Part shown: positions 17,193-25,646 of the stretch, one piece after another
Layout: each line of letters starts with the position of its first letter
How positions within the stretch are numbered: the stretch's first letter is position 1
Program-made: the position numbers and the translations under genes
Assembly: GCF_040659735.1 (NCBI RefSeq)
Contig: NZ_JBFANZ010000002.1
Coordinates: 1 to 64,000 of the forward strand
From: Micromonospora_I sp040659735
Lineage (GTDB): Bacteria > Actinomycetota > Actinomycetes > Mycobacteriales > Micromonosporaceae
DNA: 64,000 bases
Direction: 5' to 3'
Notes under the pieces: generated by a model
Seen by the model: only the letters and a program-made list of their open reading frames with translations
What the model was told of the DNA's origin: nothing
Database searches by the model: none

Positions 17193-17202
17193 ATCCTATG
17201 CT
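17193..17202. promoter_or_regulatory. symmetric divergent -10 pair, microprotein / DsrE gene
   Basis: ATCCTATGCT contains TAGGAT on the minus strand (17198-17193) and TATGCT on the plus strand (17197-17202), sharing TA at 17197-17198. The distances to the starts are nine and six bases. Confidence 0.65.
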
Positions 17203-17208
17203 GGCCCC

Positions 17209-17571
17209 ATGGCTCGCACTCTTGTCGTCAAGGCCACCGCCGGTTCGGACTCCCCCGAGCGGTGCGCGCAGGCCTTCACGGTGGCCGCGACGGCGGTCGC
17301 CTCGGGCGCCGAGGTCTCGCTCTGGCTGACCGGCGAGGCGTCGTGGTTCGCCCTGCCGGGCCGGGCGCAGGAGTTCGAACTGCCCCACTCGGCGCCGCTC
17401 GCCGAACTCCTGCACGTGGTGCTCACCAGCGGCCGGGTCACGGTCTGCACACAGTGCGCGGCACGACGCGAGATCAGCGAGGATGACGTGCTCCCGGGCG
17501 TGCGGGTCGCCGGGGCCGCCGTCTTCGTCGAGGAGTCGTTGGCCGAGGGGGCGCAGGCGCTCGTCTACTGA
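17209..17571 (+). CDS. DsrE/DsrF-like family protein
   Basis: 120-residue small protein of the DsrE/F/H-like fold, which in other members relays sulfur on a cysteine. Cys19 and a CTQC pair (Cys80, Cys83) are present; the pair could bind metal or carry sulfur. The exact role is unknown, although similar genes are common beside the FABP gene in actinobacteria. The ATG at 17209 (MARTLVVKATAG) is six bases after TATGCT; an ATG 27 bases earlier would precede the expected transcription start. Confidence 0.82.
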   Translation: MARTLVVKATAGSDSPERCAQAFTVAATAVASGAEVSLWLTGEASWFALPGRAQEFELPHSAPLAELLHVVLTSGRVTVCTQCAARREISEDDVLPGVRVAGAAVFVEESLAEGAQALVY

Positions 17572-17653
17572 AGCCGCTCAAGATCCGGCTGATCGGGCCG
17601 TTGCGGACCCGGCGCGCCGCCGACCCGCGCGACGTACTCCCTGATCACCGCGG

Positions 17654-18520
17654 TCAGGCGGGCGGGCAGGGGATGGTGACGCTGACCCGCACCTGGTCGT
17701 CGCCGCGCTGAACGACCACCCCCCGGTCCGGGGTGCGGTAGACGTAGCGCTGCGGCGTGTCGAGCACGACGGTGGCGCCGGCGGTGATCGAGCGCAGGCC
17801 GTCGGCGAACGGGGTCGGCGTGCCCACCTGACCCGTCGCGTGCGCCGTGACGGTGCCGCCCCCCGCCGGGCAGGCCGCGCCCACGGTGCGCCCCAACTCG
17901 ATCCCGGACGCGTCGAGCGCGGTCAGCACGCGCTGCGGCTCCTCGTTGATCGGTCGACCGGGCAACAGGTCGGCGATCGCCACGTCGACCGGTCGGCAGC
18001 CGGTCGACACGGTCAGGGTCACCACGCCCGGTGCGCCGACCCTGCCGCGGACGCTGACGAACTCGCCGGCGTCGCCGCGTAGGGAGTGCGAGCCGCCGTC
18101 CGGGCTGTGTCGCACCTGCGCGTCGTAGGAACGGGGCAGCGACGCCGCGATCCGGTCGAGCAGCGCGGGGCCGCCCGCCTCGGCGGTGTAGAAGGTGATC
18201 TCGTTGGTGAGGGTTCCGCCGGAACGGATCGGCGTGATCCGGCAGCCCTCGTCGAGCGTGTCGCCGGCCACATCGGTCACCACATCACCGCCGGCCGCGG
18301 CGATCAGGTGCCCCACCGCCCGGGCGACCACGGATGACGCCTCGCCGATGCTGCGCTGCTCGCGGACCGTCGGCTCGCCGTGCCGGACGGAGAGGTAGGC
18401 GAGCGCCGCGAGCAGCAGCGCCCAGAACACGACCACTGCGAGCAGCCACCGGTTACCCCGGGAGGGCGCGCCGTCGGACTGCGCCGGCATCGGGGTCCGG
18501 GCCGCTGGGTCGGTGGTCAC
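17654..18520 (-). CDS. membrane-anchored protein, hypothetical
   Basis: 288 residues: a short cytoplasmic Pro-rich segment, one membrane helix at about 24-43 (WLLAVVVFWALLLAALAYLSV) and a large extracytoplasmic domain with three or four Cys residues (DEGCRI, STGCRP, GAACPA, IPCPPA) that may form disulfides. No known domain recognised. It begins with GTG at 18520 and has no strong ribosome site. The wHTH regulator gene directly upstream on the same strand could be part of the same unit. Confidence 0.75.
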   Translation of the reverse strand: MTTDPAARTPMPAQSDGAPSRGNRWLLAVVVFWALLLAALAYLSVRHGEPTVREQRSIGEASSVVARAVGHLIAAAGGDVVTDVAGDTLDEGCRITPIRSGGTLTNEITFYTAEAGGPALLDRIAASLPRSYDAQVRHSPDGGSHSLRGDAGEFVSVRGRVGAPGVVTLTVSTGCRPVDVAIADLLPGRPINEEPQRVLTALDASGIELGRTVGAACPAGGGTVTAHATGQVGTPTPFADGLRSITAGATVVLDTPQRYVYRTPDRGVVVQRGDDQVRVSVTIPCPPA

Positions 18521-18580
18521 CGCGCCATGGTGCCAGGTCGGGGAAAGCAGACGGCCCGGTGGGCTGCCGGCGGCGTCGGG

Positions 18581-19054
18581 TCAGCTCCGCACGGTGAGGC
18601 GGTAGCCGACGCCCCGTACCGTCTGCACCTCGGGACCACCCTTGGCGGCGCGCAACTTGCGCCGCAGCCGCTTCACCGCGGAGTGCAGGATCGCGGTGTC
18701 GCCGAGGTAGGCGCCGCCCCACACGGAGCCGAAGAGCCGCTCGTACGTCCAGACGGCGACCGGCGGGCTGGCCAGCCGCGCCAGCAGCTCGCGCTCCAGC
18801 CGGGTGAGCGTCAGCGGCTCATCCCGCCAGGTGACGAGGTGGCCGCTGGTGTCGACGACCAACTCGCCGAGAACGACCGGCCCGGGCTGGCTGGTCAGCT
18901 CGACCGACGGGGGCGGAAAGAGCATCGCGCGCAGCTCGGCGAGGTCGGTGCAGACCACCACCGTGCCGCAGTCGTCGAGCCGCCGGACGACCCGCTCGCG
19001 GATCGCCACGTCGGCGGAGACGCACACGACCAGTGGAACCTCACCATTGACCAC
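18581..19054 (-). CDS. winged-helix DNA-binding protein (OmpR/PhoB C-terminal type)
   Basis: 157 residues. The C-terminal two thirds are a trans_reg_C winged helix (DEPLTLTRLERELLARLAS ... ILHSAVKRLRRKLR ... VQTVRGVGYRLT). The first 45 residues resemble only a remnant of a receiver domain: a beta strand and ADVAIRERVVRRLDDCG, but no room for a phosphorylatable Asp pocket. So it is probably not a normal two-component partner. The GTG at 19054 has GGGAGG with nine-base spacing. Targets unknown; the hypothetical membrane protein lies downstream. Confidence 0.85.
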   Translation of the reverse strand: MVNGEVPLVVCVSADVAIRERVVRRLDDCGTVVVCTDLAELRAMLFPPPSVELTSQPGPVVLGELVVDTSGHLVTWRDEPLTLTRLERELLARLASPPVAVWTYERLFGSVWGGAYLGDTAILHSAVKRLRRKLRAAKGGPEVQTVRGVGYRLTVRS

Positions 19055-19359
19055 CGCAAATCCTCCCCCGGATGCCGCGTGTCACCAGACAACGCCGTTT
19101 GGCCCAACGAGTCAACAGCGACAAGCGCCGATGGAACGAGGATCCGCACGGTCGCTGACAGCGTGCCCATGTACTGCCCGAGAACTGCTCGACACGACCC
19201 ATTGATCACCACCGCTGGCCACTAAACCATGACTCCAAGCCGTCGTGGGGGCACCGTGCGTACACGATCGCCGCCCATGCCGCACGCGGGTCCGGAGCTC
19301 CGGAGCCGCGGGATCGGCGTCCGGCCGGATCGGGAGCCGTGAAAAGGGGGGAGCAGGCG
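19055..19359. other. 305-base divergent intergenic region
   Basis: Separates the wHTH regulator (minus) from the large subtilase (plus). It holds the ribosome sites of both genes (GGGAGG for the regulator; GGGGGGAG before 19360). I see no clear -35/-10 pair, no convincing dyad and no small gene. The divergent arrangement makes regulation of the protease by the regulator possible. Confidence 0.5.
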
Positions 19360-22300
19360 ATGTCGCAACACGCTCGGAAAGGGGGCGGCGGACGACCCGG
19401 ATTGCGGCACGCGCTGGCCGTCGCGGCCGCCGTGGTTCTCGGCGTCACCGCACAACCGGCACCGGCTCCGGCGACCCCGCCGCCAGCGCGGGCAGCCGTC
19501 AGCAGTCAGCTCCTGACCGAGCTCGACGCGAAACCCAGCACCGGCTTCATGGTCTACCTGCGGGAGAAGGGCCAGCTGGGGTCGGCGGCCCGGCTCCCCG
19601 GTTCCGACGCACGGGCGGCCGAGGTCTACCGCCAGCTCAGCGGCGCCGCCGAACGCAGCCAACGCACACTCCGCGCCGAGCTGACCGCACGCAAGGCGAC
19701 GTACCGGCCGTTCTGGATCGCAAACGCGCTCTGGGTGCGGGGCGACCGGGCCCTGGTGGACGCGATCGCGGCGCGTGCCGAGGTCGAGCGGATCGAACCG
19801 TCCCGCACCTACCCCCTGATCACGCCGCGACCGGCGACCCCCGGCGGCGGCTCCCACACCACCGCCGCCGAGTGGAACCTCAGCAACATCGGCGCCCCCC
19901 GCGTCTGGACCGAACTCGGCGTACGCGGCGAGGGCATCGTGATCGGCAGCATCGACAGCGGCGTCGACTACGAGCACCCGGCGCTCGTCGCTCAGTACCG
20001 CGGCAACCTCGGCAACGGCGCCTTCGACCACAACTACAACTGGTTCGACCCGGCCGACGTGTGCGCGGACCCCGCGCCCTGCGACAACAACGATCACGGC
20101 ACCCACACGATGGGCACGATGGTCGGCGACGACCACGGCGACAACCAGATCGGCGTCGCGCCGGCCGCCAGGTGGATCGCGGCCAAGGGCTGTGAGACCG
20201 ACACCTGCTCGGACGCGTCGCTGCTCGCGGCCGGGGAATGGATGCTGGCGCCGACCGACCTCAACGGGGGCAACCCCCGCCCCGACCTGCACGCCGACAT
20301 CATCAACAACTCGTGGGGCGGCGGACAGAACGACCTCTGGTACCAGCAGACCGTCGCCGCCTGGCGCGCGGTCGGCATGTTCCCCGCCTTCGCCGTCGGC
20401 AACGCCGGCCCCGGCTGCGGGACCGCCAACTCCCCCGGCGACAACCCCGCCGCATACGCCGTCGGCGCCTACGACGTCAACAACGCGATCGCGAACCTCT
20501 CCGGGCGCGGCGCCTCCAAAGTCGACGGCTCGATCAAGCCCAACATCGCGGCCCCCGGGATCAACGTGCGCTCCAGCGTGCCCGGCGGCGGCTACGCCGC
20601 CTTCAACGGCACCTCCATGGCGACGCCGCACATCTCCGGCGCCGTCGCGCTGCTGTGGTCGGCGGCGCCGAGCCTGCGCGGCGACGTGCCGGGCACCGAG
20701 GCGCTCCTCGACGACACCGCCGTCGACGCCGACTCGACCGGTTGCGGCGGCACGACCGACGACAACAACAACTTCGGCGAGGGACGGCTCGACGCCTTCG
20801 GGGCGGTCAGTGCCGCCCCGCGCGGCGCGGTCGGGCGGGTCACCGGCACGGTGACGGTGGCCGACGGTGGCGCGCCGCTGGCCGGCGTGACCGTCAGCAC
20901 CGGCACCCGCACTGTCGTGACCGGCCCGGACGGTCGCTACGCCCTCACCCTCCCCGCCGGGGAACACCCGCTCTCCATCACCGCCTACGGCTACGTGGGG
21001 CAGACCGCCACGGTGACCGTCACCGAGGGTGCCGCGACAACCCGCGACTTCGCACTCGCCGCCGCGCCGATGGTCACCGTCACCGGCCGGATCACCGACG
21101 GTTCCGGCCACGGCTGGCCGCTGTACGCGCGTATCGAGGTGACCGGTCGGCCCGGCGCGCCGGTCTTCACCGATCCGGCGACCGGACGCTATTCGCTCAC
21201 CGTGCCCGGCAACGCCAGCTACCGGTTCACCACCACCGCCCGCTACCCCGGCTACCGCACGGTCACCACCGACGTGGCGGTCGGCGGCGACGCGAAGACC
21301 GTCGACGTCGCCGTACCGGTCGAACCGGCCTGCACCGCCATCGGCTACGCGGCCAGCTACGGCCCGCCGGTGTTGAGCGAGAGCTTTGACGACCCGCGTA
21401 CGCCGACCGGGTGGTCGGTGGTGAACCGGACCCCGAGCGGCGGCTGGGTCTTCGACGACCCGGGAACGCGGGGCAACCTGACCGGCGGCAGCGGCGGTTT
21501 CGCCATCGTCGACAGCGACGCGTTGGGCAGCGGCAACACGCAGGACACCGATCTCGTCACGCCGTCCCTCGACCTCTCGGGATCCACCGCGCCCTACCTG
21601 CGGTTCAACAGCGACTGGCGGGCCGTGGGCGTGAGTGACACCGCCGACATCGACGTCTCCACCGACGGGGGCGCCAACTGGACGAACGTGTGGCACCAGA
21701 CCGCCAGCCGACGCGGTCCGGTGGTCGAGGAGATCCCGCTCGCGCCGGCGGCCGGCGCCGCGAACGCGCGCGTACGGTTCCGTTTCAAGGGGACCTTCGC
21801 CTGGTGGTGGCAGCTCGACAACGTACAGCTGGCCAACCGCGACTGCGCGCCGGTACCGGGCGGGCTGGTGGTCGGCACCACGACCGACAAGAACACGGGC
21901 ACCGCGCTCAACGGTGTCGCCGTCTCCAGTGTGGACAGGCCGACGGAGCGTGGCATCACCGCGCCCACCCCGGACGATCCCCACCTCGGCGACGGCTTCT
22001 ACTGGCTCTTCTCCTCGCTCACCGGCGAGCACGCCTTCACCGCTACGAAGCCGCCGTACCAATCGGTCACGACGAACGTCACCGTCGTCGCCGATGCCGC
22101 CCGCTCCGCCGAGTTCGTGCTCGCCGCGGGCCGGCTGACGGTCGGGCCGACGTCGATCGAGTCACACCAGCCGTACGGCAGCACCCGCCGCGGCACGGTG
22201 ACCGTGACCAACACCGGCAGCGCTCCGGCCACCGTCGAACTGCTCGAACGGCCGGGAGGCCTGCAACTCCTCTCGCGAGCCGGCGCGCCCCTGGTCGAGC

Positions 22301-23763
22301 ATCGGATGAAGGGCATCAGCAAGGCACGCACCGGCATCGCGTACGGCGCGGGCCGCGGCAGCCCGGCGGCAGCGGCGCCGAAGGCGCCGGACACGGAGTG
22401 GTCCCGGATCACCAACCTCCCGGAGGCGATCTACGACAACGCCGCGGCGAGCCTGGGCGGGAAGGTCTACTCCGTCGGTGGCGGCGGCAGCGGCAATGGC
22501 CGTAAGGCCTGGGTCTTCGACCCCGAGGCCGATTCGTGGAGCGCGTTGCCGGGCCTGCCGACCGGTCGGGCGAAGCCGTCGGCCGCGGCGATGGGCGGCA
22601 AGCTCTACGTCTTCGGCGGTTGGGGCGACGAGGACCCGGTTGCCACAGTGGACGTCTTCGACCCCGCGACGGGCGCCTGGAGCACCGTCCCGGGCGCGAC
22701 CAATCCCGAGCCGCGTGCGGCGGCCGGCTCGGCCGTCGTCGGCGGCAAGATCTATCTGATCGGCGGCTGCGTCGACAGCGCCTGCGCGGACTCCGCCGAC
22801 CTGGTGATCTTCGATCCCTCGACCGGCACGTTCAGCACCGGGACGCCCTACCCGCACGTCGCGTCCTGGATCTCCTGCGGCGGGATCGGCGGCAGGATCT
22901 ACTGCGCCGGCGGCACGGGCGCCACGGAATACACGGATGCGTTCTCCTACGATCCCGCGTCCGATGGGTGGAGCCCGCTGCCGGATCTCCCGCTGGACAT
23001 CTGGGGGGCACAGCATGCCGCCGCCGGCGGCCTGTTGCTGATCTCGGGCGGGGTCACCGGCGGATCCAGCGCCGTCAGCAACCGGACCATCGCGTACGAC
23101 CCGGCGGCGGGCGCGTGGCTCGACCTGCCGAACGCCGCGTTCGCCCGGTACCGCGGCGCCGGCGCCTGCGGCGCGTACAAGATCGGCGGATCTCCCTCGT
23201 CGTTCGTCGGCTCGGTCGAGTCGGAACGACTCGGCGGGCTGGAGCTCTGCGACCAGACCGGGGACGTCCCGTGGCTGGGCACCACGCCCACCACCTTCAC
23301 GCTGTCGCCGGGGGCCTCCCAGAAGGTGACCGTCTCGATGACGGCCTCGGCCGAGGCCGGGGTCGCGCAGCCGGGCGCGTACACGGCATCGCTGGGCCTG
23401 GCGTCGGACACCCCGTATCCGGTCCCCTCGGTCGGCGTCGAGATGAACGTCTCGCCGCCCGGTTCGTGGGGCAAGATCCAGGGGACGGTGACGGGTCGGA
23501 CCTGCGGCGGCGAGTCCCTCCCCGTCCGCGCCACGGTGCGGGTCAACTCGCTCAACAACTCCGGGGTCGGCTACACCCTCACCGCGCGCGGTCAGGGCAC
23601 CTACGGGTACTGGGTGCCGAAGGGGCGCTACGAGGTGATCGTCGCGAAGGACGGATGGGTTCCGCAGACCCAACGGGTGCAGATCTCGGCCGGACTCGTC
23701 TCGACCTTCGACTTCACCCTCGCCCCGGTCTCGTCCTGCGATCGCCGGGCGGGCGGAATGTAG
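19360..23763 (+). CDS. secreted multidomain subtilase with Kelch repeats
   Basis: 1467-residue extracellular serine protease. In order: signal peptide (about 1-35), inhibitor-I9-like propeptide (about 50-155), peptidase S8 domain with Asp199 (GSIDSGVD), His246 (NDHGTHT), Asn in NNSWGG and Ser419 (NGTSMATPH); carboxypeptidase-regulatory-like beta domains at about 490-570 and 573-650; a jelly-roll region from about 670 (SESFDDPRTPTGW); another regulatory-like domain; five Kelch motifs at about 1013-1300 (e.g. GGKLYVFGGW, GGKIYLIGG); and a final regulatory-like domain. The ATG at 19360 has a GGGGGGAG site; a GTG 21 bases upstream is less likely. It resembles bacillopeptidase-type proteases with added Kelch propeller. 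Shares sequence with the membrane subtilase at 52864. Confidence 0.93.
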   Translation: MSQHARKGGGGRPGLRHALAVAAAVVLGVTAQPAPAPATPPPARAAVSSQLLTELDAKPSTGFMVYLREKGQLGSAARLPGSDARAAEVYRQLSGAAERSQRTLRAELTARKATYRPFWIANALWVRGDRALVDAIAARAEVERIEPSRTYPLITPRPATPGGGSHTTAAEWNLSNIGAPRVWTELGVRGEGIVIGSIDSGVDYEHPALVAQYRGNLGNGAFDHNYNWFDPADVCADPAPCDNNDHGTHTMGTMVGDDHGDNQIGVAPAARWIAAKGCETDTCSDASLLAAGEWMLAPTDLNGGNPRPDLHADIINNSWGGGQNDLWYQQTVAAWRAVGMFPAFAVGNAGPGCGTANSPGDNPAAYAVGAYDVNNAIANLSGRGASKVDGSIKPNIAAPGINVRSSVPGGGYAAFNGTSMATPHISGAVALLWSAAPSLRGDVPGTEALLDDTAVDADSTGCGGTTDDNNNFGEGRLDAFGAVSAAPRGAVGRVTGTVTVADGGAPLAGVTVSTGTRTVVTGPDGRYALTLPAGEHPLSITAYGYVGQTATVTVTEGAATTRDFALAAAPMVTVTGRITDGSGHGWPLYARIEVTGRPGAPVFTDPATGRYSLTVPGNASYRFTTTARYPGYRTVTTDVAVGGDAKTVDVAVPVEPACTAIGYAASYGPPVLSESFDDPRTPTGWSVVNRTPSGGWVFDDPGTRGNLTGGSGGFAIVDSDALGSGNTQDTDLVTPSLDLSGSTAPYLRFNSDWRAVGVSDTADIDVSTDGGANWTNVWHQTASRRGPVVEEIPLAPAAGAANARVRFRFKGTFAWWWQLDNVQLANRDCAPVPGGLVVGTTTDKNTGTALNGVAVSSVDRPTERGITAPTPDDPHLGDGFYWLFSSLTGEHAFTATKPPYQSVTTNVTVVADAARSAEFVLAAGRLTVGPTSIESHQPYGSTRRGTVTVTNTGSAPATVELLERPGGLQLLSRAGAPLVEHRMKGISKARTGIAYGAGRGSPAAAAPKAPDTEWSRITNLPEAIYDNAAASLGGKVYSVGGGGSGNGRKAWVFDPEADSWSALPGLPTGRAKPSAAAMGGKLYVFGGWGDEDPVATVDVFDPATGAWSTVPGATNPEPRAAAGSAVVGGKIYLIGGCVDSACADSADLVIFDPSTGTFSTGTPYPHVASWISCGGIGGRIYCAGGTGATEYTDAFSYDPASDGWSPLPDLPLDIWGAQHAAAGGLLLISGGVTGGSSAVSNRTIAYDPAAGAWLDLPNAAFARYRGAGACGAYKIGGSPSSFVGSVESERLGGLELCDQTGDVPWLGTTPTTFTLSPGASQKVTVSMTASAEAGVAQPGAYTASLGLASDTPYPVPSVGVEMNVSPPGSWGKIQGTVTGRTCGGESLPVRATVRVNSLNNSGVGYTLTARGQGTYGYWVPKGRYEVIVAKDGWVPQTQRVQISAGLVSTFDFTLAPVSSCDRRAGGM

Positions 23764-23782
23764 GCACGGACGTTCCCGCCAC

Positions 23783-23822
23783 GCATTGGCCGTCGGACCG
23801 GAACGGATCCGGCGGCCAATGC
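23783..23822 (+). terminator. terminator of the Kelch subtilase
   Basis: GCATTGGCCGTCGGA (23783-23797) pairs with 23808-23822 over 15 positions with one G-T pair and a 10-base loop, 20 bases after the stop codon. Confidence 0.8.
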
Positions 23823-24049
23823 CGTCACGGCGTGGAGTTCAGTTACCGGATAGCCGGCGTCACCGACCGCGAACGTTATTCATCATGTGCCCGGAAAGCC
23901 ACGGAGACACGGTTCGCCAATTATCGGTGGAACATAGCTGTCTGAACAGCGATGAGGAAGCACGCGAATTGCCATCAGCAGAGAACACGCGGTCGGCAAT
24001 ACAAGCCTCCCGCCGTCCGATTCAACGGCGGCGGCCGAGCCGGTAAAAC
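23823..24049. other. gene-free, comparatively AT-rich spacer
   Basis: Between two hairpins separating convergent genes. Base composition is visibly less GC-rich than in flanking genes. I see no gene, repeat or promoter that I can support. Confidence 0.5.
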
Positions 24050-24085
24050 AGATCGCCGCCCGGGCCGTGGCCCGGGCGGCGATCT
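24050..24085. terminator. terminator after the DUF1416 gene
   Basis: A perfect 17-base inverted repeat (24050-24066 with 24069-24085; arm AGATCGCCGCCCGGGCC), 15 bases past the DUF1416 stop on the minus strand. It can fold for either strand. Confidence 0.8.
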
Positions 24086-24100
24086 GATGGATCGAGAGGA

Positions 24101-24421
24101 TCAGCCGACGCTGACGCCGACCTCGTTGACCCCACGACCGGCCGTCACCGACGCGTCGCCGTTGCCGTGGCGGGACAGGGCGCGCAGCGTCCAGGTGCCG
24201 GGGGCCGCGAAGAACCGGAACTGACCGGCCGGCGAGGTGACCACCTCGGCGGTGAACTCGCCGGTGGCGTCGAGAAGCCGGACGTACGCCCCGGCCACGA
24301 CCTCACCGGCGGAGTCGCGGACGAGCCCGGTGATCACGGTTTCGCGCTCAAGGTCGACGCTGGCCGGCAGCGGAGCCGCCTGATCAGGCGCCGCACAACC
24401 GGAGTCGATGAGAGCAGCCAT
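24101..24421 (-). CDS. DUF1416 protein (SseC-like)
   Basis: 106-residue DUF1416 protein, a small beta-sandwich resembling carboxypeptidase-regulatory modules (ITGLVRDSAGEVVAGAYVRL). The M. tuberculosis homologue SseC2 (Rv0814c) is likewise next to cysA2, and the family is assumed to assist sulfurtransferase function, though no reaction is proven. A Cys at residue 9 (DSGCAAP) is conserved-looking. The ATG at 24421 has GGAGAGG seven bases upstream; an upstream GTG overlaps the cysA stop (GTGA). Confidence 0.88.
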   Translation of the reverse strand: MAALIDSGCAAPDQAAPLPASVDLERETVITGLVRDSAGEVVAGAYVRLLDATGEFTAEVVTSPAGQFRFFAAPGTWTLRALSRHGNGDASVTAGRGVNEVGVSVG

Positions 24422-24423
24422 CG

Positions 24424-25272
24424 TCACGCCTCTCCGGGCTCGTCACCGAGCGCGACCGGCACGCCGATGAGGGAGCCGTACTCGGCCCACGAGCCGTCGT
24501 AGTTCTTCACGTTCTGCTTGCCGAGCAGCTCCTTGAGGACGAACCAGGAGTGCGAGGAGCGCTCGCCGATGCGGCAGTAGGCGATGAGGTCCTTGCTGAA
24601 GTCCAGACCCGCGTCGGTGTAGAGCGCGCGCAGCTCGTCGTCGGACTTGAAGGTGCCGTCCTCGTTGGCGGCCTTCGACCAGGGCACGTTGACCGCGGTG
24701 GGCACGTGGCCGCCGCGCTGCGCCGCCTCCTGCGGCAGGTGCGCCGGAGCGAGCAGCCGCCCCGCGAACTCATCGGGGGAACGCACGTCGAGCAGGCCCT
24801 TGTTGCCGATCGCGTCCACGACCTCGTCGCGGAACGCCCGGATGGACAGGTCGGGCTCCTGGGCGACGTACTGGGTGGCCGGGCGCGAGACGACGTCGGA
24901 GACCAGCGGCCGCCCGTCGAGCTCCCACTTCTTACGGCCGCCGTCGATCAGCTTGACCTCGCGGTGCCCGTAGAGCTTGAAGTACCAGTAGGCGTAGGCG
25001 GCGAACCAGTTGTTGTTGCCGCCGTAGAGCACCACCACGTCGTCGTTACTGATGCCCCGCTCGGAGAGGAGCGCCTCGAACTGGGACTTGTTGACGATGT
25101 CCCGCCGGACGGGGTCACGCAGGTCGGTGCTCCAGTTCAGCTTGACGGCGCCCTGGATGTGGGCGCTGTCGTAGGCGCTGGTGTCCTCGTCGACCTCGAC
25201 GAAGACCACGCCCGGGGCGTCGATGTTCTTCTCGGCCCAGTCGGCCGAAACGAGTGCGGTGTCGCGACTCAT
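24424..25272 (-). CDS. cysA: thiosulfate sulfurtransferase (rhodanese)
   Basis: 282-residue tandem rhodanese. The C-terminal active loop is CRIGER with Cys233, which accepts sulfane sulfur from thiosulfate; the N-terminal rhodanese repeat is inactive, as usual. Corresponds to M. tuberculosis CysA2 (Rv0815c). The ATG at 25272 has GGGAG eight bases upstream. A 25-codon Cys-rich leader peptide gene starts about 300 bases upstream on the same strand, which in mycobacteria controls this gene by cysteine-dependent attenuation. DUF1416 follows with a stop-start overlap. Confidence 0.93.
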   Translation of the reverse strand: MSRDTALVSADWAEKNIDAPGVVFVEVDEDTSAYDSAHIQGAVKLNWSTDLRDPVRRDIVNKSQFEALLSERGISNDDVVVLYGGNNNWFAAYAYWYFKLYGHREVKLIDGGRKKWELDGRPLVSDVVSRPATQYVAQEPDLSIRAFRDEVVDAIGNKGLLDVRSPDEFAGRLLAPAHLPQEAAQRGGHVPTAVNVPWSKAANEDGTFKSDDELRALYTDAGLDFSKDLIAYCRIGERSSHSWFVLKELLGKQNVKNYDGSWAEYGSLIGVPVALGDEPGEA

Positions 25273-25293
25273 CTGATCACTCCCTGGTTGATG

Positions 25294-25320
25294 CTTCCCG
25301 CCCCAGGAGCGGTCGGGAAG
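25294..25320 (-). promoter_or_regulatory. hairpin before cysA, candidate attenuator element
   Basis: CTTCCCG and CGGGAAG form a 7-base stem just upstream of the cysA ribosome site. Its loop contains CTCCTGG, which could instead pair with the CCAGGGAG of the cysA ribosome site. This suggests, without proving, a switch that hides the site depending on leader-peptide translation. Confidence 0.4.
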
Positions 25321-25500
25321 AGTGGAAGGTGGTGAGCCTGCGCGCGGATGATCAGGTGGTCGCACCACGCGCGGGGACCCAATAGGACGGATCACGGGTA
25401 CGTGCGACGGCGCCGCTGCCGGGCGGAAAGGGTTAGTGGGTCCGTCGTCGCCGGCCGGAAGGCCGAAGCCGGCACGAGACCTGCGAAAGCAACCCCGCCG

Positions 25501-25578
25501 TCAGATGACGGGGCGACACAGGCAGGTGGCCACGCGGCACAGGTCGACCGCGCGCCGTTTGGTGAGGAACGTCCCCAT
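25501..25578 (-). CDS. Cys-rich leader peptide (Ms5788A type)
   Basis: 25-codon gene encoding MGTFLTKRRAVDLCRVATCL followed by CRPVI, with three Cys (14, 19, 21). TAAGCT (25591-25586) lies seven bases before the ATG, so it is leaderless. The peptide matches the family of polycysteine leader peptides found upstream of sulfurtransferase genes in mycobacteria (Ms5788A before the cysA2 homologue). There, ribosome stalling at Cys codons when cysteine is short raises expression of the downstream operon. Here too the downstream gene is cysA. The role is inferred from family and position; the peptide itself is visible in the sequence. Confidence 0.85.
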   Translation of the reverse strand: MGTFLTKRRAVDLCRVATCLCRPVI

Positions 25579-25646
25579 GGAGGCGAGCTTACCAGCCAGG
25601 ACACGGACCGCCTCAGGGCTGACCACGATCCGGGACGTCGCCCGGA

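Noticed and set aside
19222..22062. Very long minus-strand open frame opposite the Kelch subtilase
   Set aside because: It is the antisense shadow of a gene with strong domain evidence; its translation is Gly/Val/Arg/Asp-rich without any motif.
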